Shown here in pieces: positions 6,995 to 16,100 of a stretch of DNA of 19,088 nucleotides. The translations under genes and the position numbers were made by a program. Source of the stretch: Lachnospiraceae bacterium (lineage in GTDB: Bacteria > Bacillota > Clostridia > Lachnospirales > Lachnospiraceae); contig CAAEAB010000089.1 of the NCBI GenBank assembly GCA_900753685.1, positions 1 to 19,088 on the forward strand, written 5' to 3'. Within the stretch, counting starts at the first letter, position 1; each line of letters opens with the position of its first letter. The notes under the pieces were generated by a model, which saw only the letters and a list, made by a program, of their open reading frames with translations, was not told the origin of the DNA and did no database searches.

Positions 6995-7022
6995 TTCTTG
7001 CAATTTTCTTAATTCGTTCTTC
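6995..7022 (+). promoter_or_regulatory. Three TTCTT direct repeats at 11-base period (putative operator)
   Basis: TTCTTG (6995), TTCTTA (7006) and TTCTTC (7017) are spaced exactly 11 bases apart, one helical turn, just upstream of the -35 of the response regulator promoter. OmpR-family regulators typically bind such direct repeats. Binding by the neighbouring regulator is inferred. Confidence 0.4.
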
Positions 7023-7028
7023 CAAATC

Positions 7029-7057
7029 TTGGTTTTAATAATTCCCCGTGCTAAAAT
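7029..7057 (+). promoter_or_regulatory. Promoter of the response regulator operon
   Basis: TTGGTT (7029-7034), a 17-base spacer and TAAAAT (7052-7057). The start near 7064 excludes the upstream TTG codon at 7066 as a real translation start and leaves about 29 bases of leader before the ATG at 7093. Confidence 0.6.
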
Positions 7058-7092
7058 GAAATCACTTGGCAAAAAATAAGGTTGGTGAGTTC

Positions 7093-7815
7093 ATGTATAC
7101 GATAGCCGTTGTCGACGATGATTGTTATATAGGAAATATGCTGGAGGAAATTTTGAACCGGTCTGGATATTCAGTCATACGGGCCTATTCGGGAACCGAA
7201 GCCCTGCTGCTGTTTGAGCAAACTCGACCGGATTTAATTCTGCTGGATTTAATGCTTCCGGGCCAGTCCGGCGAAAAAGTATTGGAAAAAATCCAAGATA
7301 TTCCCGTCATTGTCATCAGCGCCAAGGTAGATATTGAAGATAAAGTGAATGTTCTTTTGGGCGGCGCTGCCGATTATCTAACAAAACCCTTTGAAATCGA
7401 AGAGCTGCTCGCCCGAATTACCGTACAGCTCAGGCGTGGGAAGTCATCCGCCGAGAATCTCAAACTCGTTTTTGAAGAAATAAGTCTTGATACAACCGAG
7501 CATACAGTTCATGTGAAACCGACACTGGAATCGATATCGGATTCCGCCGGTTCGACGATGCCTTGGCAACCGGTTCACTTGACAAAAACCGAATTTGCCA
7601 TTTTAAAGCTTCTGATGCAAAATCCATCTCAGGTAATCACCAAATCGGTTATGCTGGACAGAATCAGCGCCGACACACCGGACTGCATGGAAAGCTCACT
7701 GAAGGTGCATATCAGCAATCTCCGGAAGAAGCTGCGGGCCGTCAACGGAAAGGAGTACATCGAAGCAGTCTGGGGTATCGGATTTAAATTAAGAGGGGAC
7801 TATGAAAAATCTTAA
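7093..7815 (+). CDS. OmpR/PhoB-type response regulator
   Basis: DNA-binding regulator of a two-component system, 240 residues from the ATG chosen here. Receiver domain 1-115: acidic pocket Asp8-Asp9-Asp10 after IAVV, phosphorylation site Asp52 in LILLDLMLPG, Ser76 switch residue, Lys98 in YLTKPF. The C-terminal winged helix (about 130-240) ends in the usual VWGIGFKL motif and contains SLKVHISNLRKKL as recognition helix. Compared with OmpR it has a longer linker of about 20 residues (SISDSAGSTMPWQP) before LTKTEFAIL. The ATG at 7093 is preceded by AAGGTTGGTGAG; an in-frame TTG at 7066 is at the predicted transcription start. The ABC genes and the partner kinase follow. The probable signal is an antimicrobial peptide or envelope stress (inference from context). 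Confidence 0.95.
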   Translation: MYTIAVVDDDCYIGNMLEEILNRSGYSVIRAYSGTEALLLFEQTRPDLILLDLMLPGQSGEKVLEKIQDIPVIVISAKVDIEDKVNVLLGGAADYLTKPFEIEELLARITVQLRRGKSSAENLKLVFEEISLDTTEHTVHVKPTLESISDSAGSTMPWQPVHLTKTEFAILKLLMQNPSQVITKSVMLDRISADTPDCMESSLKVHISNLRKKLRAVNGKEYIEAVWGIGFKLRGDYEKS

Positions 7816-7912
7816 TAGTTTCTTTACGCTTTTCTTTACCAATTGCTTTACTTCTGCCTTCTATACTATGGGTATCAATTTAAAGGAGGCTGATTTATGG
7901 AATATGTACTGA
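7802..7912 (+). CDS. Possible 36-aa peptide between regulator and ABC genes
   Basis: A short frame starts with ATG three bases after AGAGGGG, overlaps the last codons of the response regulator, and ends 16 bases inside the ABC ATPase gene. It encodes a hydrophobic peptide with a four-residue phenylalanine-threonine periodicity (SFFTLFFTNCFTSAF), one possible membrane helix. It may be a translated coupling peptide, a peptide co-factor, or a by-product of the repeated DNA operator in the same bases. No homologue is recognised. Confidence 0.25.
   Translation: MKNLNSFFTLFFTNCFTSAFYTMGINLKEADLWNMY
7820..7867 (+). promoter_or_regulatory. TTCTTTAC/TGCTTTAC repeats before a TATACT -10 (putative internal promoter)
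   Basis: CTTTAC recurs at 7822, 7834 and 7846, exactly 12 bases apart; the first two copies extend to TTCTTTAC and the third is TGCTTTAC. A TATACT (7862-7867) follows but the -35 position reads CCAATT, far from consensus. A promoter lacking a -35 and preceded by direct repeats is the usual design for response-regulator activation. It would give extra transcription of the ATPase, permease and kinase genes. The same repeats encode the periodic F-F-T residues of the small frame here, so the pattern has two possible explanations. Confidence 0.35.
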
Positions 7913-8811
7913 CAACCCGAGCCCTGTCCAAGCATTATGGGAATTTTAAAGCTTTGGATCATTTGTCCATGAAAGTTCCCAAAGGTTCAATTTACGGTTT
8001 TATCGGTAAAAACGGCGCCGGAAAAACAACACTTATCCGCCTGATCTGCGGACTTCAAATCCCTTCCGGCGGAGAATATACGTTATATGGTATCAAAAAT
8101 TCATCGAAGGAGCTTCATGAGGCCCAGCGCCGGATGGGCGCTGTGGTAGAAACCCCTTCCATTTATCTGGATATGACCGCTTCGGAAAATCTGAAACAGC
8201 AATATATTCTTTTAGGCAAGCCGTCCTATGAAGGCGTTGAAGAACTCCTCGCTTTGGTCGGCCTTGACCATACCGGCTCAAAAAAAGCCAAAAACTTTTC
8301 TCTCGGCATGCGCCAACGCCTCGGCATCGCTATCGCTCTGGCGGGAGATCCGGATTTTCTTGTCCTTGACGAACCGGTCAACGGCCTGGACCCCCAAGGA
8401 ATTATCGAAATCCGTGAACTGATTCTGAAACTGAACCGGGAACGACAAATCACATTTCTTATCTCCAGCCATATTTTGGATGAGCTTTCCAAACTGGCTA
8501 CCCATTACGGCTTTATCGATAAAGGACGCATCGTAAAGGAGATGAGCGCAGACGCTCTGGAAACGGCCTGCCGGAAATGTATCCGTATTGAGGTGTCCGA
8601 CACCCGGCGTCTGGCTCGGTTGCTAGACAGTGAAAATCTGGAATATACCATTATTTCTCAAACTGAAGCCGAGATTTACGGCCACATCGATATTACAGAT
8701 ATGGCTCTGAAGCTGTCTAAAGAGAATGTAAAAATTATTACAATGAATGAAAAAGATGAAAGTCTGGAGAGCTATTATATCCGTCTGGTGGGAGGTGACA
8801 TTCATGAATAA
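7897..8811 (+). CDS. ABC transporter ATP-binding protein (BcrA/lantibiotic-export type)
   Basis: ATPase subunit that powers the ABC-2 permease encoded next to it, 304 residues. Walker A GKNGAGKTT at 37-45, the signature FSLGMRQRL around 134-142 (a degenerate LSGGQ, usual for this family), Walker B FLVLDEP at 154-160, D-loop NGLDPQG, and switch His192 in SSHILDEL. The region MGAVVETPSIYLDMTASENL resembles bacitracin and lantibiotic immunity ATPases (BcrA, LanF). The C-terminal 80 residues are an accessory domain. AAAGGAGG lies seven bases before the ATG. The 3' end overlaps the permease start by eight bases, so the two are translationally coupled. The likely role is export of, or protection from, a peptide antibiotic (inferred from family and neighbours). 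Confidence 0.93.
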   Translation: MEYVLTTRALSKHYGNFKALDHLSMKVPKGSIYGFIGKNGAGKTTLIRLICGLQIPSGGEYTLYGIKNSSKELHEAQRRMGAVVETPSIYLDMTASENLKQQYILLGKPSYEGVEELLALVGLDHTGSKKAKNFSLGMRQRLGIAIALAGDPDFLVLDEPVNGLDPQGIIEIRELILKLNRERQITFLISSHILDELSKLATHYGFIDKGRIVKEMSADALETACRKCIRIEVSDTRRLARLLDSENLEYTIISQTEAEIYGHIDITDMALKLSKENVKIITMNEKDESLESYYIRLVGGDIHE

Positions 8812-9628
8812 GCTACTGCATACTAATTTCATCCGTATGAGGAAATCCATAGCCTTCTGTCTCAGTATTGCTTTCATACTCGGCTGGAACGCTGTACTGC
8901 TGTTTTCAAATTACGAGGTTATGACAAAATACGAAGAAAATATACCGCTGGACAGTATGCTGTTTTCCTTTCTGATCATAATCGGCGTTGTACTGTCGAT
9001 CGTCATCAGCTTTTTAATAGGCACCGACTACAGTGACGGGACGATCCGAAACAAAATCGTTATCGGCCACAAACGACGGAATATTTATATGTCCAATTTT
9101 ATCATCAGCGCCCTCGTTGCTGTAATTCTCTGCCTCTGGGGAAAAGTCATCGTCCTGGCTATCGGCATTCCGATGTTTGGATTGCCGGAAATGTCATTGG
9201 GAAGTCTTATAATGCTTTTTGCAAACAGTTTTCTGCTGTGCATTGCCTATGCTTCTATTTATAATATGATTAGCATGCTCTGTTCCAATAAGGCCCACAC
9301 AGCAGCTATTTGTATTCTTAGTGCAGTAATTTTACTTTTTTTAAGTATTTATTTCTATTCCGCCCTGAACCAGCCGGCAATGATCGACCAGGTCACTTCC
9401 ATTAACGGCGAATGGTCAACTGCACAGGTTCCGAATCCCCACTATCTGACGGGCATTAAACGGGATATTTTCCAGTTTTTACAGGATCTCCTTCCGAGCG
9501 GCCAGGCTGCCCAGCTTGCGAATCTGGAGGTTGTCCATCCGCTCCGGCTTTGTTTGTATTCAATCATCGTCATTGCGGCCACAAATTTTTTCGGTCTATT
9601 GCTTTTCAACCGGAAGGATATCAAATAA
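8804..9628 (+). CDS. ABC-2 type permease subunit
   Basis: Membrane partner of the preceding ATPase, 274 residues with about six spans (near 14-34, 53-73, 98-122, 131-158, 165-186 and 248-267). The first cytoplasmic loop carries FLIGTDYSDGTIRNK, a conserved coupling motif of ABC-2 permeases of the bacitracin/lantibiotic type. A polar stretch (about 188-245) precedes the last span. I place the start at 8804, where GGGAGGTGA stands six bases upstream; an in-frame ATG at 8747 lies inside the ATPase gene and would add 19 charged residues. Only one permease is seen, so the transporter is presumably a homodimer or uses a partner encoded elsewhere. Confidence 0.88.
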   Translation: MNKLLHTNFIRMRKSIAFCLSIAFILGWNAVLLFSNYEVMTKYEENIPLDSMLFSFLIIIGVVLSIVISFLIGTDYSDGTIRNKIVIGHKRRNIYMSNFIISALVAVILCLWGKVIVLAIGIPMFGLPEMSLGSLIMLFANSFLLCIAYASIYNMISMLCSNKAHTAAICILSAVILLFLSIYFYSALNQPAMIDQVTSINGEWSTAQVPNPHYLTGIKRDIFQFLQDLLPSGQAAQLANLEVVHPLRLCLYSIIVIAATNFFGLLLFNRKDIK

Positions 9629-9643
9629 AAAGGAGTTTTTTCA

Positions 9644-10534
9644 ATGCCGTTTCTTCACATAATATGCGCCCTATCCGTCGCCGCGTTAATCCTGTGCCTT
9701 TGGAAAATCCATGACCTGCGCCGGGGTGCTGAGGAACTTCGCACAGAATTCGCGGCCCGTCTTTCAGCCGATACCAATGTGGGCATTGATATTTCCACCT
9801 CCGACAAAAAAATGCGGGCCTTGGCTGCGGATATGGACCGGCAGCTAAAGCTGCTTCGCCGTGAGCATCTCCGCTATGCCCTGGGCGATTCTGAATTAAA
9901 AAATGCCGTCGCCGGCATCTCCCACGATCTGCGCACTCCGCTGACAGCCATCTGCGGCTATATGGACTTGCTGGCCCGCGAAGAAACCTCCGATGACGTG
10001 CGGGAATATCTTTCAATTATTGACGGCCGGATTCAGGCTCTGAAGGATTTAACGGAAGAATTGTTCCGCTATTCAGTCATCACCACCGTCGATAATTACG
10101 AAATCCGAGAAAACGTCTCCCTTAAACGCACTTTAGAGGACGGCATTGCCGCCTACTATGGCGCCTTTAAAAAGGCCGGAATCAATCCGAACATTCGGCT
10201 TCCGGAAACGGATGTGATACGACGCCTGAACAGCGCCGCACTTACCCGGATTCTTTCAAATATTTTCAGTAATGCGGTCAAATACAGCGATGGAGGCTTT
10301 TCTGTCTCCCTCGATGCGAAAGGCATTTTCCAATTCAAAAATCAGGCCTCCGGTCTGGACGAAGTTCAGACCGGTCATCTGTTTGACCGTTTTTATACAG
10401 TGAACAGCGGAAGCCATTCTACCGGCCTCGGCCTTTCTATCGCAAAGACACTGACCGAGGAAATGCATGGGCATATTGACGCCACCTACCATGAGGGCTG
10501 CCTCACCATCACCCTCAGTTTTCCGCCAGACTAA
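9644..10534 (+). CDS. Sensor histidine kinase with a single membrane span
   Basis: Partner kinase of the response regulator, 296 residues. One hydrophobic segment (about 4-20) anchors it; there is no extracellular sensor domain. A short linker leads to the dimerisation helix with phosphorylated His94 in GISHDLRTPLT. The ATP-binding domain follows: N-box SNIFSNAVKYSDG with Asn210, a loop FDRFYTVN, and G2 box STGLGLSIAKTL (259-270). Because the sensor region is minimal, input may come through the adjacent ABC permease, as in BceS-type flux sensing; this is inference. AAAAGGAG precedes the ATG, 15 bases after the permease stop. A strong terminator follows, closing the four-gene unit. Confidence 0.93.
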   Translation: MPFLHIICALSVAALILCLWKIHDLRRGAEELRTEFAARLSADTNVGIDISTSDKKMRALAADMDRQLKLLRREHLRYALGDSELKNAVAGISHDLRTPLTAICGYMDLLAREETSDDVREYLSIIDGRIQALKDLTEELFRYSVITTVDNYEIRENVSLKRTLEDGIAAYYGAFKKAGINPNIRLPETDVIRRLNSAALTRILSNIFSNAVKYSDGGFSVSLDAKGIFQFKNQASGLDEVQTGHLFDRFYTVNSGSHSTGLGLSIAKTLTEEMHGHIDATYHEGCLTITLSFPPD

Positions 10535-10560
10535 ATTCATACCCTATTGCCGGGACAGAA

Positions 10561-10608
10561 AAACTCCCGATGAAGCATTTTCAAAGCTCTCTCATCGGGA
10601 GTTTTTTA
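10561..10608. terminator. Two-way terminator between the kinase and glgP
   Basis: Stem ACTCCCGATGA (10564-10574) pairs with TCATCGGGAGT (10593-10603) around an 18-base loop. Six A residues precede and six T residues follow, so it serves both the plus-strand kinase operon and the minus-strand ileS-glgP transcript. Confidence 0.93.
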
Positions 10609-10616
10609 TCAAAACA

Positions 10617-13112
10617 TTAAATGGTTACCTGAATTTTTTTAAGATGCCAGATATCTCGGACATATTCTTCAATCGTTCTGTCGGAAGTGAATTTGCCCGA
10701 ATTCGCCGTATTGAGCATGGCCATCCTTGCCCAGCTTGCTTTATCCTGATAAGCCTTATTTACACGCGCCTGCGCTTCGGCGTAGGAGCGGAAATCCTTC
10801 AGTATGAAATACTGATCTGCCCGGCCATAGGAAGGATTCAGGAAAGAATTATAGATTTCCCGGAACATTTCCCGGTCGCCGTGGCTGAAGGTGCCGTCCA
10901 CCAGCTGGTCAAGAATCTTATGAATATCCGGATCATTATGATAAATCTCCGCCGGATGATAGCCGCCATTTGCTTCATAGCCCATGACTTCCTCGGAGGA
11001 CATACCAAAAATAAAGGCATTTTCCGCACCGACCTCTTCAACAATTTCCACATTAGCGCCATCCATCGTTCCCAGTGTCACCGCGCCGTTCAGCATGAAT
11101 TTCATATTCCCTGTACCTGACGCTTCCTTACTTGCCGTGGAAATCTGCTCAGATACATCACTGGCCGCGAAGATAATTTCCGCATTGGAAACCCGATAGT
11201 TTTCAATAAAGACAACTTTAATCCGTCCGCGGATATCGGGATCATTATTGACCACCTCAGCGACCGAATTGATCAGCTTGATGGTCTCCTTTGCCCGTTT
11301 ATAGCCGGCCGCCGCTTTAGCGCCGAAAATAAAGGTGGTCGGATAGAAATCCATTCCCGGATCGGCCTTCATTTGATTATACAGATACATCACATGAAGA
11401 ATATTTAACAGCTGACGCTTGTATTCATGTAAACGTTTTACCTGAACGTCAAAAATAGAATTCGGATCCACATCAATGCCATTATTCTCTTTAATATATT
11501 TGGCAAGACGAAGCTTATTCTGATACTTAATATCCATAAACTCCCTCTGAGCCTTAGCATCATCGGCATAAGCTTCCAACCCCTTAATCAGAGGAAGATC
11601 TGTCACCCACTGAGCCGTTCCGATTTTTTCTGTAACCCAGGAAGCCAGCAGCGGATTTCCGTGAAGCAGGAAACGTCTCTGGGTAATACCATTCGTCTTA
11701 TTATTAAATTTCTGCGGCATCATTTCATAGAAATCTCTCAGCTCGCGCTTTTCAAGAATTTCCGTATGAAGACGGGCTACACCGTTGACCGAGAAGCCGG
11801 CCACAATCGCCATATTCGCCATCCGTACCTGACCTTCATACAAAACGGCCATATTCCGTACTTTGCTGTACTGATTCGGATACTGCTCCTCCACCTGAAT
11901 GAGAAACCGGCGGTTAATCTCCTGGACAATCTGATAGATTCTCGGAAGCAGACGCATAAACAAATCTACCGGCCATTTTTCCAGGGCCTCCGCCATAATC
12001 GTATGATTTGTATACGCGCAGCACCGGGTTGTAATATCCCATGCTTCATCCCATTCCATACCCTCTTCGTCGAGAAGAATACGCATTAATTCCGGTACAG
12101 TCACCGTCGGATGGGTATCATTTAACTGGAAACAGACCTTCTCAGGCAGCTTGTGTAAATCCGAATGACTTTCTTTATATTTTTTAATTGCCTGCTGAAC
12201 GCTGGCGGAAACAAAGAAATACTGCTGTTTCAGACGCAGTTCCTTACCGCTGTAGTGATTATCGTTTGGATAAAGCACTTCAACGATATTTTTTGCCAGA
12301 TTCTCCTGTTCCACGGCATGGGTATAATCCCCCTTATCAAAGGAAGCCCGATTAAATTCCTGAACCGGCTGGGCATCCCAGATTCGAAGCGCGTTAACGA
12401 CATTATTGCCATAACCGACAACCGGAATATCGTATGGCACCGCATGAACAGCATCATAGCCGTCATGGATAAACCGGTTCCTCCGGCGCTCCGCATCCCA
12501 TTCAATACGAACATAGCCGCCAAATTTAACGGTCTGGGTGTATTCCGGGCGTTTAATCTCAAAAGGATTGCCGTTTTCCAGCCAGTTATCCGGAACCTCT
12601 ACCTGATAACCGTCGCGGATCTCCTGCTTGAACATACCGTATTTATAGCGGATACCACAGCCATAAACCGGATAATTCAAAGTAGACAGAGACTCGATGA
12701 AACAGGCGGCCAAACGCCCCAGGCCACCGTTGCCAAGAGCTGCATCCGGCTCCTGGTCTTCAATCACGTTAATATCCAAACCAAGCTCCTCAAGAACCTC
12801 TGCCACCTCTTTGTAGCAGCAGAGATTGATCAGATTGTTTCCTAAAGCTCTTCCCATGAGAAACTCCATGGATAAATAATAAACAAATTTAGGATCCTGT
12901 TCTTTAAATGACTTTTGTGTGGCAAGCCAACGGTCAATAATTAAATCCTTTGCCGAAAAAGCTACAGCCTGGAAAATTTCCTGCTGGCTGGCTGTATCCA
13001 TTGTCTTACGGAAAATAAATTTCAGGTTATCTAAAATACTTTTTTTGAAAATTTCTTTGTCAAAACCAATTGCTGTCGGGCTATTTACTACTGTTTCCAT
13101 ATTTGTTTCCAA
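10617..13112 (-). CDS. glgP: Glycogen/starch/maltodextrin phosphorylase
   Basis: PLP-dependent enzyme that releases glucose 1-phosphate from alpha-1,4-glucans using inorganic phosphate. The 831-residue protein is normal in length. It has YYLSMEFLMGRALGNNL, DAALGNGGLGRLAACF, the nucleotide-fold VKRLHEYKRQLLN, and the PLP site EASGTGNMKF with Lys671 as Schiff-base lysine, followed by GTMDGANVEI. Start choice: the first ATG (13127) overlaps the ribosome site itself. GGAGGGG (13119-13125) is six bases before a TTG at 13112, which I take as the start; a later ATG at 13100 has an 18-base gap. The gene begins 26 bases after the ileS stop with no terminator or obvious promoter between. No other glycogen gene is present. 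Family certain, start moderate. Confidence 0.92.
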   Translation of the reverse strand: METNMETVVNSPTAIGFDKEIFKKSILDNLKFIFRKTMDTASQQEIFQAVAFSAKDLIIDRWLATQKSFKEQDPKFVYYLSMEFLMGRALGNNLINLCCYKEVAEVLEELGLDINVIEDQEPDAALGNGGLGRLAACFIESLSTLNYPVYGCGIRYKYGMFKQEIRDGYQVEVPDNWLENGNPFEIKRPEYTQTVKFGGYVRIEWDAERRRNRFIHDGYDAVHAVPYDIPVVGYGNNVVNALRIWDAQPVQEFNRASFDKGDYTHAVEQENLAKNIVEVLYPNDNHYSGKELRLKQQYFFVSASVQQAIKKYKESHSDLHKLPEKVCFQLNDTHPTVTVPELMRILLDEEGMEWDEAWDITTRCCAYTNHTIMAEALEKWPVDLFMRLLPRIYQIVQEINRRFLIQVEEQYPNQYSKVRNMAVLYEGQVRMANMAIVAGFSVNGVARLHTEILEKRELRDFYEMMPQKFNNKTNGITQRRFLLHGNPLLASWVTEKIGTAQWVTDLPLIKGLEAYADDAKAQREFMDIKYQNKLRLAKYIKENNGIDVDPNSIFDVQVKRLHEYKRQLLNILHVMYLYNQMKADPGMDFYPTTFIFGAKAAAGYKRAKETIKLINSVAEVVNNDPDIRGRIKVVFIENYRVSNAEIIFAASDVSEQISTASKEASGTGNMKFMLNGAVTLGTMDGANVEIVEEVGAENAFIFGMSSEEVMGYEANGGYHPAEIYHNDPDIHKILDQLVDGTFSHGDREMFREIYNSFLNPSYGRADQYFILKDFRSYAEAQARVNKAYQDKASWARMAMLNTANSGKFTSDRTIEEYVRDIWHLKKIQVTI

Positions 13113-13138
13113 TAATATCCCCTCCATTTTTTGTATTC

Positions 13139-16100
13139 TTAAGCTTTCTTTACGCCGAGTGTCACCTGTTCGCCATTAATATTCCATTCTTTGACATAGC
13201 CGTCCGTACTTCCAAAAACAATTTCTTCTGCAAGAACATCCTTTTTCACACCGTCGCTATTTTTCTCAATGATGGCTCTCAGCTTATCATTGCCATCCAT
13301 CGAAAGAACGATATGGTCTGTCACTTCAAAATCCGCTTCTTTACGCATCGTCTGGATCTTGGAAATAATTTCCCGCACAAAGCCTTCCTCGACCAATTCC
13401 TCTGTAAGACGGGTATCTAAAACAACGATAACATTTTTATCAGTCACAGAAGCATAGCCTTCCGTCTGGGCCGAATCAATGAGCAAATCCTCTTCCAGAA
13501 GAGCAACGGTTTCACCATTCACATCAAAGGTCAGCCGACCGTCGGCCTTTAATTCAGCCATGGCTTTATTACCGTCCACGTTGCCGAGATACTGCTTAAT
13601 ACCGCCGAGAAGCTTTCCATATTTCGGGCCGACCGTGCGAAGCTGCGGCTTGAAGGTATAGGAAGTAAAGGCGCTCACATCGTGAGCAAAGGACATTTTC
13701 TTCACATTCAGCTCTTCTTCCACGATTTCTTGATAGAATTCCGGAAGCTCAAAGTCCGCTTTCACATACATCTGGCCGATCGGCTGACGGTTTTTAATGT
13801 TGGCTGTATTCCGGCAGGCCCGGCCCGCCCCAACGATCTGCCGCACCAGATCCATATTTGCTTCCAACTCCCAATCGATAAAGTTTTCATTTTCCTCCGG
13901 GAAGTCACACAAATGGATGCTTTCCGGCGCCGTTTTATCCACACTGCGCACCAGATTCTGATAAATATCCTCTGTCATAAACGGAATCATCGGCGCGGCC
14001 AGCTTCGCTACCGTCACCAGGGCCGTATATAACGTCATGTAGGCGTTGACCTTATCCTGCGGCATTTCTTTGGCCCAGAAACGTTCACGGCTACGGCGGA
14101 CATACCAGTTACTCATATCGTCTACAAATTCCTGAAGAGCGCGGCCAGCATCCGGAATCCGATAGTTTCCGAGATCGTCATCCACCTCTTTAATTAATGT
14201 ATTCAATTTGGACAGAAGCCATTTATCCATGACGGATAATTTTTCATAATCTAACGTATATTTTGCAGCATCAAAGTCATCAATATTCGCATAAAGTACA
14301 AAAAAGGCATAGGTATTCCACAATGTTCCCATAAATTTACGCTGGCCTTCCACAACGGCCTTCCCATGGAAACGATTCGGCAGCCATGGCGCTGAATTTA
14401 CATAGAAATACCATCGGATCGCATCGGCGCCATAGGTCTCCAGCGCTTCAAAAGGATCCACCGCATTCCCTTTAGATTTACTCATCTTCTGACCGTTTTC
14501 ATCCTGAACATGACCAAGAACGATAACGTTCTTATAAGGCGCTTCATTGAAAATCAATGTGGAGATAGCCAGAAGCGAATAGAACCAGCCGCGAGTCTGG
14601 TCAACCGCCTCAGAGATAAAGTCTGCCGGGAACTGGGCCTTAAATACATCCTCGTTTTCAAACGGATAGTGATGCTGGGCAAATGGCATTGAGCCGGAAT
14701 CAAACCAGCAGTCAATAACCTCCGGAACGCGCTTCATCGGCTTGCCGCACTTCGGACAGGTAATAGTAATCTCATCAATATACGGACGGTGGAACTCGAC
14801 AGTTTTCGCCGCTTCGTTGCCGCTCATCTCAAATAATTCCTGACGGCTTCCGATGGAATGCTGGTGACCGCACTCACATTCCCAGATATTTAACGGCGTT
14901 CCCCAGTAACGGTTACGGCTGATGCCCCAATCCTGAACGTTTTCAAGCCAGTCGCCGAAACGTCCCTTGCCGATGCTTTCAGGAATCCAGTGAATCGTAT
15001 TATTATTCCGGATCAAATCCTCTTTCACCGCTGTCATCTTAATAAACCAGGACTCTCTCGCATAGTAGATCAGCGGTGTATCGCAGCGCCAGCAGTGCGG
15101 ATAGCTATGTTCAAACCTCGGTGCATCAAAGAGCAGCCCTCGATTTTCCAGATCCTCCAGAACCAATGGATCCGCTTTTTTTACAAACTTGCCGGCAAAC
15201 GGCGTGTCGTCGGTCATATTGCCCTTTGAATCTACAAGCTGTACAAACGGCATGTCATATTTGCGGCCAACCCGGGCATCATCCTCACCAAAGGCCGGAG
15301 CCTGGTGAACAACACCGGTACCGTCGGTCAATGTAACATATTCATCACACAAAACATAAAAGGCTTTCTTATGCTGTTTTTCTGCAATCTTTGCCGCCGC
15401 CTCATAAAGCGGCTCATATTCTTTGTATTCAAGAGCTTTACCTTTGAAGGTGTCCAGTACCTCATAGGCCGGAGTCTCCTCCGTTTTCAGTTTTCCGAGT
15501 ACCGTATCCAAAAGGGCTTCCGCCATATAGTAAGTATAACCATCGGCAGCTTTTACTTTAGCATAATCTTCATCCGCATTCACACAGAGCGCCACGTTGG
15601 ACGGCAGTGTCCACGGGGTCGTTGTCCATGCCAGAATATAGGCATCTTCATTCTTCACTTTAAAACGGACGATGGCGGAGCGTTCCTTGACATCCTTATA
15701 ACCCTGCGCAACCTCCTGGGCCGACAGCGGCGTACCGCAGCGCGGACAATAAGGCACTACCTTAAAGCCCTTATACAATAATCCCTTTTCCCAGATCTGT
15801 TTTAACGCCCACCATTCGGACTCAATATAGTCATCGTGATAGGTGACATAAGGATGTTCCATATCTGCCCAGAAACCGACGGTTCCTGAGAAATCTTCCC
15901 ACATTCCTTTATACTTCCAAACACTCTCTTTACATTTATCAATAAACGGCACAAGACCATAGGCCTCAATCTGATCCTTTCCGTCCAGACCAAGCATTTT
16001 TTCAACTTCCAGCTCTACCGGCAGTCCATGGGTATCCCATCCGGCCTTTCTCGGCACCTGATAGCCCTTCATTGTTTTATAACGCGGAATCATATCCTTG

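Noticed and set aside
7066..7092. TTG at 7066 as response regulator start
   Set aside because: It sits at the predicted transcription start, has no ribosome site, and the receiver fold begins properly at the ATG at 7093.
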